A stretch of 57,210 nt of DNA from CAMDWQ01 sp964497635 (GCA_964497635.1 CAZCDB010000001.1:1-57210); one strand, 5' to 3'; positions 35,174 to 42,645 are shown, counted from the first letter of the stretch. A program made the numbers and translations. The notes: a model not told the origin generated them from the letters alone.

Positions 35174-36398
35174 TTTTTATCGGGAGCTGGTTTTAAAGCT
35201 CTTATCTGAGATGACTCTTGGAAGCCTGACTTTGCGGCTTCCGGAAGGGGATGAGCTTGTTTTTGGCCGGGGAGAGGGATCCATCCAGGCTCGTGCTCAA
35301 ATAACATCGGATCATTTTTTTAAAAAATGTGTTTTATATGGCGACGTGGGTTTTGGCGAGGCCTATGTCGATGGGGATTGGCAAACCGACGACATCGAAG
35401 CGGTGATTGCTTGGATGATTTTAAATGTTGAAAATCACCCGACACTGATGGACACGCGCCAAAAAAGCGCTCCGGTTAATTTTCTTGGATTCTTGAATCA
35501 GCTGCGCCATCAGTTTAAAGCCAATACGGTTGAAAAAAGCCGCAAAAATATCTCCGCTCATTATGATCTGGGCAATGAATTTTTTCGTCTTTTTTTGGAC
35601 CCGGGGATGACTTATTCTTCCGCTTATTTTGGCTCAGGTTTGGATGCGAAGCATGAGACATTGCAAGAGGCTCAAGAAAGAAAATATTCCCAGCTTTGTC
35701 ATAAGCTTCAGCTGAAGGCCTCCGACCATGTGCTTGAAATCGGAAGCGGTTGGGGAGGTTTTGCCATCCACGCGGCCAAGCATTTTTACTCCCATGTGAC
35801 GACGATTACCATTTCCCGGGAGCAGTACGCTTACGCGCGTGAGCGATTTAAAAAAGAAGGACTGGCAGATAAAATCGATATCCAGCTGGTGGACTATCGT
35901 CACCTGAAAGGCCAATATGACAAAATCGCCTCGATTGAGATGATTGAAGCGGTGGGGCATGAACATCTGCCGGCTTATTTTTCCCAGTGCCATCGGCTTT
36001 TGAAAAAGGATGGGCTTTTAGGGCTTCAGATGATTTTGGCACCGGATCACCGGTATGAGAGTTTTCGTCAGCGGCCGGATTGGATTCAAAAGCATATATT
36101 TCCTGGCGGGCTTTTGCCCTCTTTTGAGGCGATATTAAAGGCCTTACGAAAAACGGGGGATTTGGGGCTTCTGGGATATGAGGACATGACTCCGTTTTAT
36201 GCCAAAACTTTGGCACTCTGGAGAGAGAATTTTGGACGAGCCCAGGCTCAAGTGCGCTCCTTGGGGTTTGATGAGGCTTTTATCCGGAAGTGGAATTATT
36301 ACTTTTCTTACTGCGAAGCGGCGTTTCGGATGCGCAATATCAGCGTGGTTCAAGCGGTGTTTACTCGGCCCAACAATCACCGATTGGTATCTTCATGA
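35154..36398 (+). CDS. cfa: Cyclopropane-fatty-acyl-phospholipid synthase
   Basis: 414 residues. An N-terminal lipid-binding region (about 1-125, with YGDVGFGEAYVDGDW) precedes the methyltransferase domain. Blocks ISAHYDLGNEFFRLFLDPGM, MTYSSAYF, VLEIGSGWGGFAIHAAKHF (SAM motif) and IEMIEAVGHEHLPAYF are all standard. FPGGLLPSFE and the Tyr/His bicarbonate-site area follow. It adds a methylene or methyl group from SAM to double bonds in membrane phospholipids. GTG start at 35154 inside DUF1365. SAM supply and recycling are encoded later in the window (metK, ahcY). Confidence 0.93.
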   Translation: MSTKKSNFYRELVLKLLSEMTLGSLTLRLPEGDELVFGRGEGSIQARAQITSDHFFKKCVLYGDVGFGEAYVDGDWQTDDIEAVIAWMILNVENHPTLMDTRQKSAPVNFLGFLNQLRHQFKANTVEKSRKNISAHYDLGNEFFRLFLDPGMTYSSAYFGSGLDAKHETLQEAQERKYSQLCHKLQLKASDHVLEIGSGWGGFAIHAAKHFYSHVTTITISREQYAYARERFKKEGLADKIDIQLVDYRHLKGQYDKIASIEMIEAVGHEHLPAYFSQCHRLLKKDGLLGLQMILAPDHRYESFRQRPDWIQKHIFPGGLLPSFEAILKALRKTGDLGLLGYEDMTPFYAKTLALWRENFGRAQAQVRSLGFDEAFIRKWNYYFSYCEAAFRMRNISVVQAVFTRPNNHRLVSS

Positions 36399-36964
36399 AG
36401 CGATTTTTGGGAATCCATGGATTTTTTATTCTTCTAAGTTCTTTCTTCATAAGTCCAGTATGGGCTGGAGTTTTAGACGCCTCACTACGCTCCTCTGGTC
36501 GTGATAATCAGATCGCCGCTTTAAAACAAGAAACACTGGTTCTTCGGGGCAAAGGAATTTTTCGCTACATGGGAGTGAGGCTTTATGAGGCGTTTCTTTA
36601 TGTGGGTGCCGGAGTGGAGCCTCTTTCGGAAACGCCTAGAAAATTGGTGATTCGCTACGACCGCGTTATCCCCAAAGATGCGATTATTCAGGCCGCTGAG
36701 AAAAATCTTAAAAATAACCCGGAAGTGCATTTTCTAGAGATTAAAGATAGGGTCGATCGCTTGCATCGTGCTTATGTGAGCGTTAAAAAAGGGGATGAGT
36801 ATTCCCTGGTCTATCGTTCCGGGAAAACCGTCCTCTTTTATAATCAGAAACCTTTGGTGGAGGTTCAAGGTGCCGATTTTGCCAAGGCTTATTTTAGTAT
36901 TTGGCTCTCGAAGTACTCCATCAATCAAAAACTCAGAAAAGAGCTCATTGGAGAGCCTCGATGA
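36395..36964 (+). CDS. Exported chalcone-isomerase-like protein
   Basis: 189 residues from the ATG at 36395, which gives a good signal peptide (MKRFLGIHGFFILLSSFF, cleavage near Ala22) and an ATGA overlap with cfa; longer upstream frames are artefacts. GKGIFRYMGVRLYEAFLYVG and KLVIRYDRVIPKD match the CHI-like fold. Bacterial members occur beside lipid and CFA genes; they may bind fatty acids in the periplasm rather than isomerise chalcones, which is an inference from the fold. Overlaps the thioesterase gene by four bases. Confidence 0.82.
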   Translation: MKRFLGIHGFFILLSSFFISPVWAGVLDASLRSSGRDNQIAALKQETLVLRGKGIFRYMGVRLYEAFLYVGAGVEPLSETPRKLVIRYDRVIPKDAIIQAAEKNLKNNPEVHFLEIKDRVDRLHRAYVSVKKGDEYSLVYRSGKTVLFYNQKPLVEVQGADFAKAYFSIWLSKYSINQKLRKELIGEPR

Positions 36965-37455
36965 GTCTTTGGCTTCGACTTTTGTGGATTTATTTTCGAA
37001 ATTTTTCAAAGAAAAAATTAAATCCTCTGGGTGTGTCGGTTGTCGGACTCATGGCTCTGCCCAATGACTTGGATATTTATGGGCACATCAATAATGGACG
37101 CTACTTAACGCTCATGGACCTAGGGCGTATTGATCTTATTTGGCGCACCGGGATGGGGGGCATGGCCAAGAAGTACCAGTGGTCGCCCCTGGTGGGGGCT
37201 GTTCGCATTCGGTATCGGAAGTCTTTGAGGGTGTTTCAGTCTTTTGAGATTCATACCCGGATTTTGGGATGGGACCAAAAATGGTTTTATATGGAGCAGA
37301 CCTTTCGTCGGGGTCGTCGGGAGATGGTTCGCGCGACGGTCCAGGGGCTCTTTCGCGGTCCTGAGGGGAATATCCCCCCGGCTCGGGTGCTCCATTCCCT
37401 TGGATTTGCTGAGAACTCACCCCTACCCCCCTCCCATTTCTTAGATTTTGCTTAA
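36961..37455 (+). CDS. Hotdog-fold acyl-CoA thioesterase-like protein
   Basis: 164 residues from the ATG at 36961, chosen for its ATGA overlap with the preceding stop; an in-frame start 60 bases earlier exists. DLDIYGHINNGRYLTLMDLG is the 4HBT hotdog signature, with Asp/His/Asn near the catalytic centre, and VRIRYRKSLRVFQSFEI follows. It may hydrolyse or hold acyl thioesters, perhaps products of this operon. It is the last gene, followed by an AT-rich gap and a new promoter. Confidence 0.83.
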   Translation: MSLWLRLLWIYFRNFSKKKLNPLGVSVVGLMALPNDLDIYGHINNGRYLTLMDLGRIDLIWRTGMGGMAKKYQWSPLVGAVRIRYRKSLRVFQSFEIHTRILGWDQKWFYMEQTFRRGRREMVRATVQGLFRGPEGNIPPARVLHSLGFAENSPLPPSHFLDFA

Positions 37456-37510
37456 AAAAATCGTTTAAAAATAGTTTTCATTAAAATTTAGCATTCCAGA
37501 ATAAATTTTC

Positions 37511-37549
37511 TTGCACAAAAGATAATGGAGGGGTAGAATCCACCTCCAT
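37511..37549 (+). promoter_or_regulatory. Promoter with overlapping inverted repeat before the lipoprotein gene
   Basis: TTGCAC (37511-37516), 17 bases, TAGAAT (37534-37539). ATGGAGG (37525-37531) and CCTCCAT (37543-37549) form a 7-bp inverted repeat that spans the -10 box, so it may be an operator. It sits about 50 bases before the small lipoprotein. Confidence 0.55.
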
Positions 37550-37597
37550 AAAACTTCCCTGACCTATCACCTTGTTTGCTAAAAATTTGGAGTCTCT

Positions 37598-37747
37598 ATG
37601 AGAAAGCTTTTATATTTTACGTTGGCATTGATGGTGACTTTGACAGCCGTTGGCTGTGCTAAAAAAAGTGCTTCTGAGCAGTTACGTGAGGATATGAACA
37701 AAGCCGCAAAGCAAATCGACAAAGACGTTAAAAATCTTATCAACTAA
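37598..37747 (+). CDS. 49-residue lipoprotein
   Basis: A short signal peptide (MRKLLYFTLALMVTLTAVGC) ends in a lipobox-like AVGC with Cys20 as the predicted lipidation site. Only 29 residues follow, an amphipathic helix rich in Glu, Asp, Lys and Asn. GGAG at 37589-37592 lies five bases before the ATG. It resembles very small lipoproteins such as entericidins or Lpp in design, but not in sequence. It is 33 bases upstream of the PKD gene and probably shares its promoter, so the two may act together at the cell surface. Confidence 0.7.
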   Translation: MRKLLYFTLALMVTLTAVGCAKKSASEQLREDMNKAAKQIDKDVKNLIN

Positions 37748-37780
37748 GTGTAAGTCAACACAACAAGGAGAGTCGTTCAA

Positions 37781-39013
37781 ATGAAGAGCTCAAAAAAGGC
37801 AGTAGCCGCTCTGTTGGTTCTGGCGGGAGTTGTTTTCTTCCAGTATCGCGGATGGGCTGGAGAGTATACCGATAAGTCGTATCATGGAGATGAAACTCAT
37901 TATTACAAACACCCTCGTCATGGCTCCTTTACCGGACCTTTTGACTACGGTTCAAAAAACAAACAAGCAGTAGCTCCGGCACCACGTGTTCAGACGGGAA
38001 AATGCAATACCTTTACCTTTGACGCGACTCGGTCTACGGATCCTGACAAACAACAGTTAACCTATCTTTGGAATTTCGGTGATGGCCAGACCAGCGATCA
38101 AGCCGTGGTGACTCACACCTACGAAAAAGCGGGTGACTATGATGTCTCGCTGACCGTTCGTGATAATTCGGGGATGATTTGTGACACTGGTGCTTCAAAC
38201 ACCAAGGTTAGCGCTAATTTTCCTCCAACCGCTTCTATCAAAGACGTCCGCGCTTGCGTAGGCGAAGCAGTCACTTTGGATGGATCGGCTTCCGAGGGTT
38301 CCGGACCTTTGAGCTATCGCTGGGATTTTGGCGATGGAACAACCGGTGAAGGTGCTCAGGTCACTCACACCTATGAAAAAGCAGGAAATTATCGTGTTAG
38401 CTTGGTGGTGGATGATGGAAAGAATACCGCTTGTTCAACCGCGGCGGCTTCAAACGTTGTATTGATTGGAGATAGACCCTCTGCCAATCTGACCGGACCC
38501 ACCTCTCTTTGTGTGGGACGTGTGGCGGGTTTTGACGCGCAAGCTCAAGGGGTTTCCAAGCTTCACTGGGATTTCGGTGATGGCAGCACATGGGATGGCG
38601 GATCAAAAGCTAGCCACTCCTTTACAAAACCAGGCACTTATACCGTGACGGTTACCGGAGACAATGGACAGGGGCTTTCTTGCTCTTCCGTGGTTTCTAG
38701 CACCAAAGTGACGGTGTACGGGTCTCCGATTGCCAATGCAGGCCAGAACTTGGTTTGCTGTGTGGGGAAAGAAGCTAGCTTTGACGGATCAGGATCTTCT
38801 TCCGCCGACGGCAGCCCTCTTTCCTATCACTGGGACTTCGGTGATGGTGCAACAGCCGATACCGCTCAAGCAACCCATGTTTATGAGAAGATTGGGACTT
38901 ACCGTGTGGTTCTTACGGTGAAAGATAATTCCGGCAGCGATTGCGGCATGGCTTCCAGCTCTTTTGTGGCCAACGTGAACGCTCAGCCTGAAGCGGTTAT
39001 CGTCGTTAAGTAA
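37781..39013 (+). CDS. Secreted four-PKD-domain protein with cysteine-clamped repeats
   Basis: 410 residues. Signal peptide (about 1-26), a His/Tyr-rich stretch (YHGDETHYYKHPRHGSF), then four PKD beta-sandwich repeats at about 65-140, 145-232, 235-315 and 318-408, each with the W-D/N-FGDG core. Every repeat starts and ends with a Cys (for example GKCNTF...MICDT), so each is probably tied by a disulfide. No enzyme domain or cell-wall anchor is visible. PKD domains usually mediate protein or polysaccharide contacts outside the cell. AAGGAG lies upstream of the ATG; a strong terminator follows. Confidence 0.87.
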   Translation: MKSSKKAVAALLVLAGVVFFQYRGWAGEYTDKSYHGDETHYYKHPRHGSFTGPFDYGSKNKQAVAPAPRVQTGKCNTFTFDATRSTDPDKQQLTYLWNFGDGQTSDQAVVTHTYEKAGDYDVSLTVRDNSGMICDTGASNTKVSANFPPTASIKDVRACVGEAVTLDGSASEGSGPLSYRWDFGDGTTGEGAQVTHTYEKAGNYRVSLVVDDGKNTACSTAAASNVVLIGDRPSANLTGPTSLCVGRVAGFDAQAQGVSKLHWDFGDGSTWDGGSKASHSFTKPGTYTVTVTGDNGQGLSCSSVVSSTKVTVYGSPIANAGQNLVCCVGKEASFDGSGSSSADGSPLSYHWDFGDGATADTAQATHVYEKIGTYRVVLTVKDNSGSDCGMASSSFVANVNAQPEAVIVVK

Positions 39014-39029
39014 GTCTGATTGTTCTTTG

Positions 39030-39060
39030 AAAGCCAGGCCCTTACCCAGGGCCTGGCTTT
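39030..39060 (+). terminator. Rho-independent terminator after the PKD gene
   Basis: A perfect 12-bp stem AAAGCCAGGCCC (39030-39041) / GGGCCTGGCTTT (39049-39060) with a seven-base loop and T-rich continuation. It ends the lipoprotein-PKD transcript. Confidence 0.9.
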
Positions 39061-39079
39061 CATTCTTTGTGGAGCTTAA

Positions 39080-40825
39080 ATGAAAAAGGTAATTTTAATT
39101 TTTTCGGCCCTTTTCTCCATTATCTTTGTTGCCACCCTTATTTTTATAGCCACTTTTGATGTCAACCGTTACAAGGGGCAAGTAGAACAAGCCGTTGAAA
39201 AAGCGGTGGGAGAGCCTGTCACGATTGGTCGGATAGGGCTGCAGTGGCAGGGTGGGATTGTTTTGCAATTATCCAAAGTGGCAGTATCTCACCCACAGGA
39301 TCCGGCAAAAGCTCCAGGTATTTTCTTGGAAAATTTATTGCTCAGACTTGAGTTTTTGCCCTTATTGAAAAAGTCGCTTCAGGTTTCTTCGATTGTGCTC
39401 GATCGACCCTCGATTGAGATTTCTCGGGAAGTGGATGGGTCGATTCGGGTGGGAGGTCTTGATTTTTCTAAACAGGCTCAAAACCAACCCAAAGGTTTTC
39501 CTGAGACCGTTAACAATGCGCATGGAAGCTCTTCTGTTTCCTGGTCCATAGACTCAATTAAGATTCATGAAGGACGCCTAATTTTGCGGGATTCCTCACG
39601 TGTTAGCCCGTTGACGCTAGAGGTACAGAAGATCAATATTCACATCCCTCATTTTTCACTGACACAACCCTTCTCATTTGAAGTCGCCGCCTCGGTGCTA
39701 AGCCAACAACAAAATATCCGGGCCTCCGGCAGTGCTCTGCTAAAAAGTTCGGGGACACTGGTGCTGCGCTCATTGGAAGTGGCCACTGATTTAAAGGATC
39801 TGGATTTTGAAAAAACTCTTCAACTGCTTCCGAGTCTCAAGGGATTGCGTCAACGCCCCGAAGGGGTGATCGCGATCAAGCTAGATGAGTTTGAGCTTCC
39901 CCTAGAGGCAACCTCTCCTCGCAAAGGACAACTGGAAATAAAAGATGGCAAAGCCATTTTCAAGTCATTTCCGATTGAAAATATGAATTTGACCGCTCAA
40001 GTGGAGGGTGCAAAAATAAACATCAACTCCTTGACCGGGATCGTTGCCGGGGCTCCGACAGAGTTATCAGGAACTCTTTCCGGGTGGGGTCCTCAGGCCT
40101 CATTGACTCTTAGAGGAGAGATCCAAAATCTTTCTCTGGAATATCTCATGAGAGAGGTCCATCCGAATGCACCCAGGCTCCAAGGACACTTGACGTTGGC
40201 GCTCGAGGGTCAGGCTCGTGGCACTTCTTGGGAAGATATTTCAAGATCGTTGGATGGTCGTGCGCGGCTTCTGATGAGTGATGGGGTGCTTTTAAACTAT
40301 AATATTTTAAGAGAAATCGTTCAAAAAATCTCGATTATACCCGGAGCGGAAGCGGCCCTGCAGGCCAATTTTCCTCAAGCTTATCGTTTGAGACTTCAGG
40401 ATCGAAGCACTGTTTTGAGGCCTGTGGACTTATCTGCCAACATTGTCGATGGTGTGCTATATGTGGATCCCTTGAGAGTGGATACGGATTTTATTTTGAT
40501 TTACGGGGCCGGAGGGCTTGGGCTGGATCGAAATTTAAATATCAACGCGAACCTGATTTTAAATCAAGAAATATCACGCGCGATTGTCGGAGCATTTAAC
40601 CCGCTTCAAGTCTTGGGTAATAACCGGGGGGAGATCGTGATTCCAGTGGCGGTTTCAGGGGAGCTTCCGCAAGTCAAGATCACCCCAGACTCTAAATATA
40701 TTGCCTCTAAGTTGCTTGCCGGGAAAACCCAAGAAGTCATTCAGGATCTTATTGCTGACCCCAAAGGGGGATTGGATAAAATAGAAGATATTTTTAAGAA
40801 AAACCTCAAAAACCTTAACATCTAA
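39080..40825 (+). CDS. AsmA-family protein
   Basis: 581 residues. One N-terminal membrane helix (about 5-27) anchors the protein; FDVNRYKGQVEQAVEKAVGEPVTI after it is the standard AsmA opening. The rest is a long repetitive beta-strand region, as in AsmA/TamB-like bridge proteins, ending with an AsmA C-terminal domain near 390-560. Such proteins are thought to carry phospholipids between the two membranes of Gram-negative cells. GGAG precedes the ATG. mscL follows after 19 bases, perhaps in the same transcript. Confidence 0.85.
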   Translation: MKKVILIFSALFSIIFVATLIFIATFDVNRYKGQVEQAVEKAVGEPVTIGRIGLQWQGGIVLQLSKVAVSHPQDPAKAPGIFLENLLLRLEFLPLLKKSLQVSSIVLDRPSIEISREVDGSIRVGGLDFSKQAQNQPKGFPETVNNAHGSSSVSWSIDSIKIHEGRLILRDSSRVSPLTLEVQKINIHIPHFSLTQPFSFEVAASVLSQQQNIRASGSALLKSSGTLVLRSLEVATDLKDLDFEKTLQLLPSLKGLRQRPEGVIAIKLDEFELPLEATSPRKGQLEIKDGKAIFKSFPIENMNLTAQVEGAKININSLTGIVAGAPTELSGTLSGWGPQASLTLRGEIQNLSLEYLMREVHPNAPRLQGHLTLALEGQARGTSWEDISRSLDGRARLLMSDGVLLNYNILREIVQKISIIPGAEAALQANFPQAYRLRLQDRSTVLRPVDLSANIVDGVLYVDPLRVDTDFILIYGAGGLGLDRNLNINANLILNQEISRAIVGAFNPLQVLGNNRGEIVIPVAVSGELPQVKITPDSKYIASKLLAGKTQEVIQDLIADPKGGLDKIEDIFKKNLKNLNI

Positions 40826-40844
40826 TAAAAAAGGAGGGTACATT

Positions 40845-41141
40845 ATGAAGGGGTTTATGGAATTTATTCGGGCGCAGGGTGTGGTGGGTTTGGCGGTTGG
40901 TTTTATTTTGGGCGGCGCTGTGTCGAAGGTGGTGGCTTCTCTTGTTGGAGATTTGATTACCCCTATCTTAGGGATTGCTTTGGGAGCCGCACAAGGTTTA
41001 AGAGAGGCACATCTAATGCTTGGTCCCGCCAAGATTACCTATGGCAATTTTATAAATACGATGATTGATTTTTTAGTCATCGCCATGGTGGTTTATTTTG
41101 GGGTGAAAGGTCTAGGTCTTGATAAGCTGGATAAAAAATAA
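40845..41141 (+). CDS. mscL: Large-conductance mechanosensitive channel, short form
   Basis: 98 residues against about 130 for usual MscL. TM1 (about 12-45, VGLAVGFILGGAVSKVVASLVGDLI, pore helix) and TM2 (about 68-92) are intact, but the C-terminal cytoplasmic helix bundle is almost absent: the protein ends at LDKLDKK. Truncations of this bundle still leave a working channel in E. coli MscL, so function is plausible. AAGGAGG precedes the ATG by about six bases. The rhodanese gene starts inside its last codons. Confidence 0.92.
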   Translation: MKGFMEFIRAQGVVGLAVGFILGGAVSKVVASLVGDLITPILGIALGAAQGLREAHLMLGPAKITYGNFINTMIDFLVIAMVVYFGVKGLGLDKLDKK

Positions 41142-41679
41142 CGGCAAAGTGATTGCTGCAGGGATTTATTTTTTCCTGCTAACGAGCGCATTGTCTTTTG
41201 CCGGTGAAAACAAGGAAAATCTAAACGGGCAGCAGAGGCTGCCCGTTTTTTCATCCAAACCGTCTTACCACGGTCTTTTTGATGAAGAGTTAATCGGGAT
41301 GAAGGATCTCTTCCGGCTTCTTTTTCAGGAAAAGAAAAAATTTTTGTTACTGGATGCGCGTGGAAAACAAAGTTATGACACGCTTCATCTCAAAGGAGCC
41401 AAGCTCCCGCTGGGTCATGATTTTTATTGGCAGGAAGATTTGTTTCGTAGGGGGATTGTCAAGACCGTCCTGGATCGAGACAAAGAGCTTGAGAAGGCCA
41501 TGAAGCGGTATCCCAAAGACACGGCGATTGTGACCTACTGCAACGATGATTGTCATGCCAGCGCGGTCCTTGTGCTGCAGTTGAAGCGTTTGGGTTTCAC
41601 CAATGTAAAAGCAATGATCGAGGGGATACAGACCTGGCAAAAAGAAGGTTATCCGGTCGCCTCAAGCGTTTCTGGGTAG
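41119..41679 (+). CDS. Exported rhodanese-like protein
   Basis: 186 residues from TTG at 41119, overlapping mscL by 23 bases. Residues about 1-29 are a signal peptide (VIAAGIYFFLLTSALSFAG). The rhodanese domain (about 55-182) has LLDARGKQSYDTLHLKGA and the active-site loop VTYCNDDCHASA, with the first Cys as the likely sulfur carrier. A periplasmic sulfurtransferase role is inferred. A perfect terminator-like hairpin lies inside the coding region at 41223-41251. The alternative start ATG at 41299 would avoid the hairpin but would lose the signal peptide, which looks genuine. Confidence 0.8.
   Translation: MISWIKNNGKVIAAGIYFFLLTSALSFAGENKENLNGQQRLPVFSSKPSYHGLFDEELIGMKDLFRLLFQEKKKFLLLDARGKQSYDTLHLKGAKLPLGHDFYWQEDLFRRGIVKTVLDRDKELEKAMKRYPKDTAIVTYCNDDCHASAVLVLQLKRLGFTNVKAMIEGIQTWQKEGYPVASSVSG
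41223..41251 (+). terminator. Terminator-like hairpin inside the rhodanese gene
   Basis: AAACGGGCAGC (41223-41233), loop AGAG, GCTGCCCGTTT (41238-41248), then TTT. The stem is 11 bp and perfect. It lies 82 bases after the mscL stop, where a terminator for mscL would be expected, yet in frame in the rhodanese gene between signal peptide and domain. Confidence 0.75.
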
Positions 41680-41714
41680 TGATGCCATAGGCTATGGTAC
41701 AATTCCTTTTTAGC

Positions 41715-41801
41715 GTGCCCGTAGCTTCCGCCTGATCGGAGATCAGGACGGATCCGTCCTCGCCCATAGGCGAGGCGGACAATTGATAAGGATTAGGGCA
41801 C
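41715..41801 (+). repeat. Hairpin element A1 with a tRNA-Arg 5' end
   Basis: It begins with GTGCCCGTAGC, the first 11 bases of the tRNA-Arg gene 107 bases downstream, and ends with GGGCAC, which pairs with GTGCCC as an acceptor stem would. Inside are three stems: CCTGATC/GATCAGG (41731-41747), GGACGGA/TCCGTCC (41746-41759) and CCTCGCC/GGCGAGG (41758-41775), closed by TCCGCC/GGCGGA. The whole is cloverleaf-like but has no tRNA D-, anticodon or T-loop sequence. Confidence 0.7.
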
Positions 41802-41821
41802 GACAATATTCAAATAGTCTT

Positions 41822-41895
41822 GTGCCCGTAGCTCAATTGGATAGAGCGCTTCCCTCCGAAGGAAGAGGTTGATGGTTCGACCCCATTCGGGCACA
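41822..41895 (+). tRNA. tRNA-Arg (CCG)
   Basis: Acceptor stem GTGCCCG/CGGGCAC, D-arm GCTC-GAGC, anticodon loop CTCCGAA with CCG at 41856-41858, T-loop TTCGACC. 73 bases plus discriminator A; CCA is not encoded. Confidence 0.95.
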
Positions 41896-41961
41896 CGGTT
41901 TTAGCTTGGACCATCCTAGGTCTTTGGCTATAATAACACCCTTTAGCATGCAAGGGCTTTT

Positions 41962-41985
41962 GCGCCGATAGCTCAGTTGGTAGAG
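41962..41985 (+). pseudogene. 5' fragment of tRNA-Lys
   Basis: The first 24 bases of tRNA-Lys (GCGCCGATAGCTCAGTTGGT and four more) are identical to the complete gene at 42147, then break off into a perfect hairpin GTCGCTAAGC/GCTTAGCGAC (41986-42009) and a GCCGGC/GCCGGC hairpin. It cannot form a tRNA. Confidence 0.85.
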
Positions 41986-42042
41986 GTCGCTAAGCCTCTG
42001 CTTAGCGACACTTCGCGCCGGCATTGATAGCCGGCTTGTCGC

Positions 42043-42104
42043 AGCTTCCGCCTGCTGCTTTTGCAGCAGGACGGACCCGTCCTCGTCTATGACGAGGCGG
42101 GGAC
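42043..42104 (+). repeat. Hairpin element A2
   Basis: Second copy of the element at 41723-41780. Shared blocks are AGCTTCCGCCTG, CAGGACGGA, CCGTCCTCG and GAGGCGG. Stems: CCTGCTGC/GCAGCAGG (42051-42070) and CCTCGTC/GACGAGG (42081-42097). Where A1 and A2 differ in a stem, both sides change together, so the folding is conserved. Confidence 0.75.
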
Positions 42105-42146
42105 TCTAGACGTAGAACTAGGTTTTAGATTTAGGTAAAAGATTTT

Positions 42147-42219
<73 letters not shown>

Positions 42220-42220
42220 C

Positions 42221-42346
42221 AAATTTCGATTTTGAAGGCCCATCTGCTTCGTTGCGATGGCAAGTTGTTTGTGCGACGCTATTTCCATAGCGTCTCCGCA
42301 CAACTTGCCATCGCGCCTCGCATCTGAACCTTCAAAATCAAAATTT
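42221..42346. repeat. Hairpin element B1 after tRNA-Lys
   Basis: A long inverted repeat starting two bases after tRNA-Lys. Stems: GATTTTGAAGG/CCTTCAAAATC (42228-42238, 42329-42339), GCGATGGCAAGTTGT/ACAACTTGCCATCGC (42254-42268, 42300-42314) and GACGCTAT/ATAGCGTC (42275-42294). The 29-base core 42271-42299 is identical to 42855-42883 in B2. Confidence 0.8.
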
Positions 42347-42365
42347 GGAAATGACTAAGAAATAG

Positions 42366-42447
42366 GGGCGGATGGCGAAACTGGCAGACGCGTCAGCCTT
42401 AGGAGCTGATGGGGCAACCCTTGGAGGTTCGAGTCCTCTTCCGCCCA
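42366..42447 (+). tRNA. tRNA-Leu (TAG)
   Basis: Acceptor stem GGGCGGA/TCCGCCC, anticodon stem TCAGC/GCTGA, loop CTTAGGA with TAG at 42400-42402, long variable arm (TGGGGCAACCCT), T-loop TTCGAGT. 82 bases with discriminator A. Confidence 0.95.
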
Positions 42448-42645
42448 TGATTTTAGTTGCCGAAGAGGACTCGAAGAGAGTTTCGTCGCCGTTGGTAAAA
42501 GTCGACTGTCCAGTGGACAGTCGACAATTCCTTCGACGAAACGAATGGCCGACCGGAGTCGAGCCGTCTAAGAGCGGAGCGACGTAGTCGCGTAGCGGGA
42601 AGTTTGGCGAGACGTAGGCGCCAAGTCCTCTTCCGCCCATGATTT
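42432..42645. repeat. Direct-repeat unit formed by the tRNA-Leu 3' end, with nested palindromes
   Basis: The 22 bases 42432-42453 (last 16 of tRNA-Leu plus six) recur exactly at 42624-42645, 192 bases later. Between them are an inverted copy of the T-arm (GAAGAGGACTCGAA, 42462-42475, against 42428-42441), a palindrome GTCGACTGTCC/GGACAGTCGAC (42501-42525) and outer arms GTTTCGTCG/CGACGAAAC (42480-42488, 42534-42542). Direct repeats of a tRNA 3' end are what integration into a tRNA gene leaves, but no integrase is present. Confidence 0.7.

Noticed and set aside
36290..36394. Longer start for the chalcone-isomerase-like gene
   Set aside because: It would overlap cfa by over 100 bases and bury the signal peptide; the ATG at 36395 gives both a normal signal peptide and an ATGA overlap.
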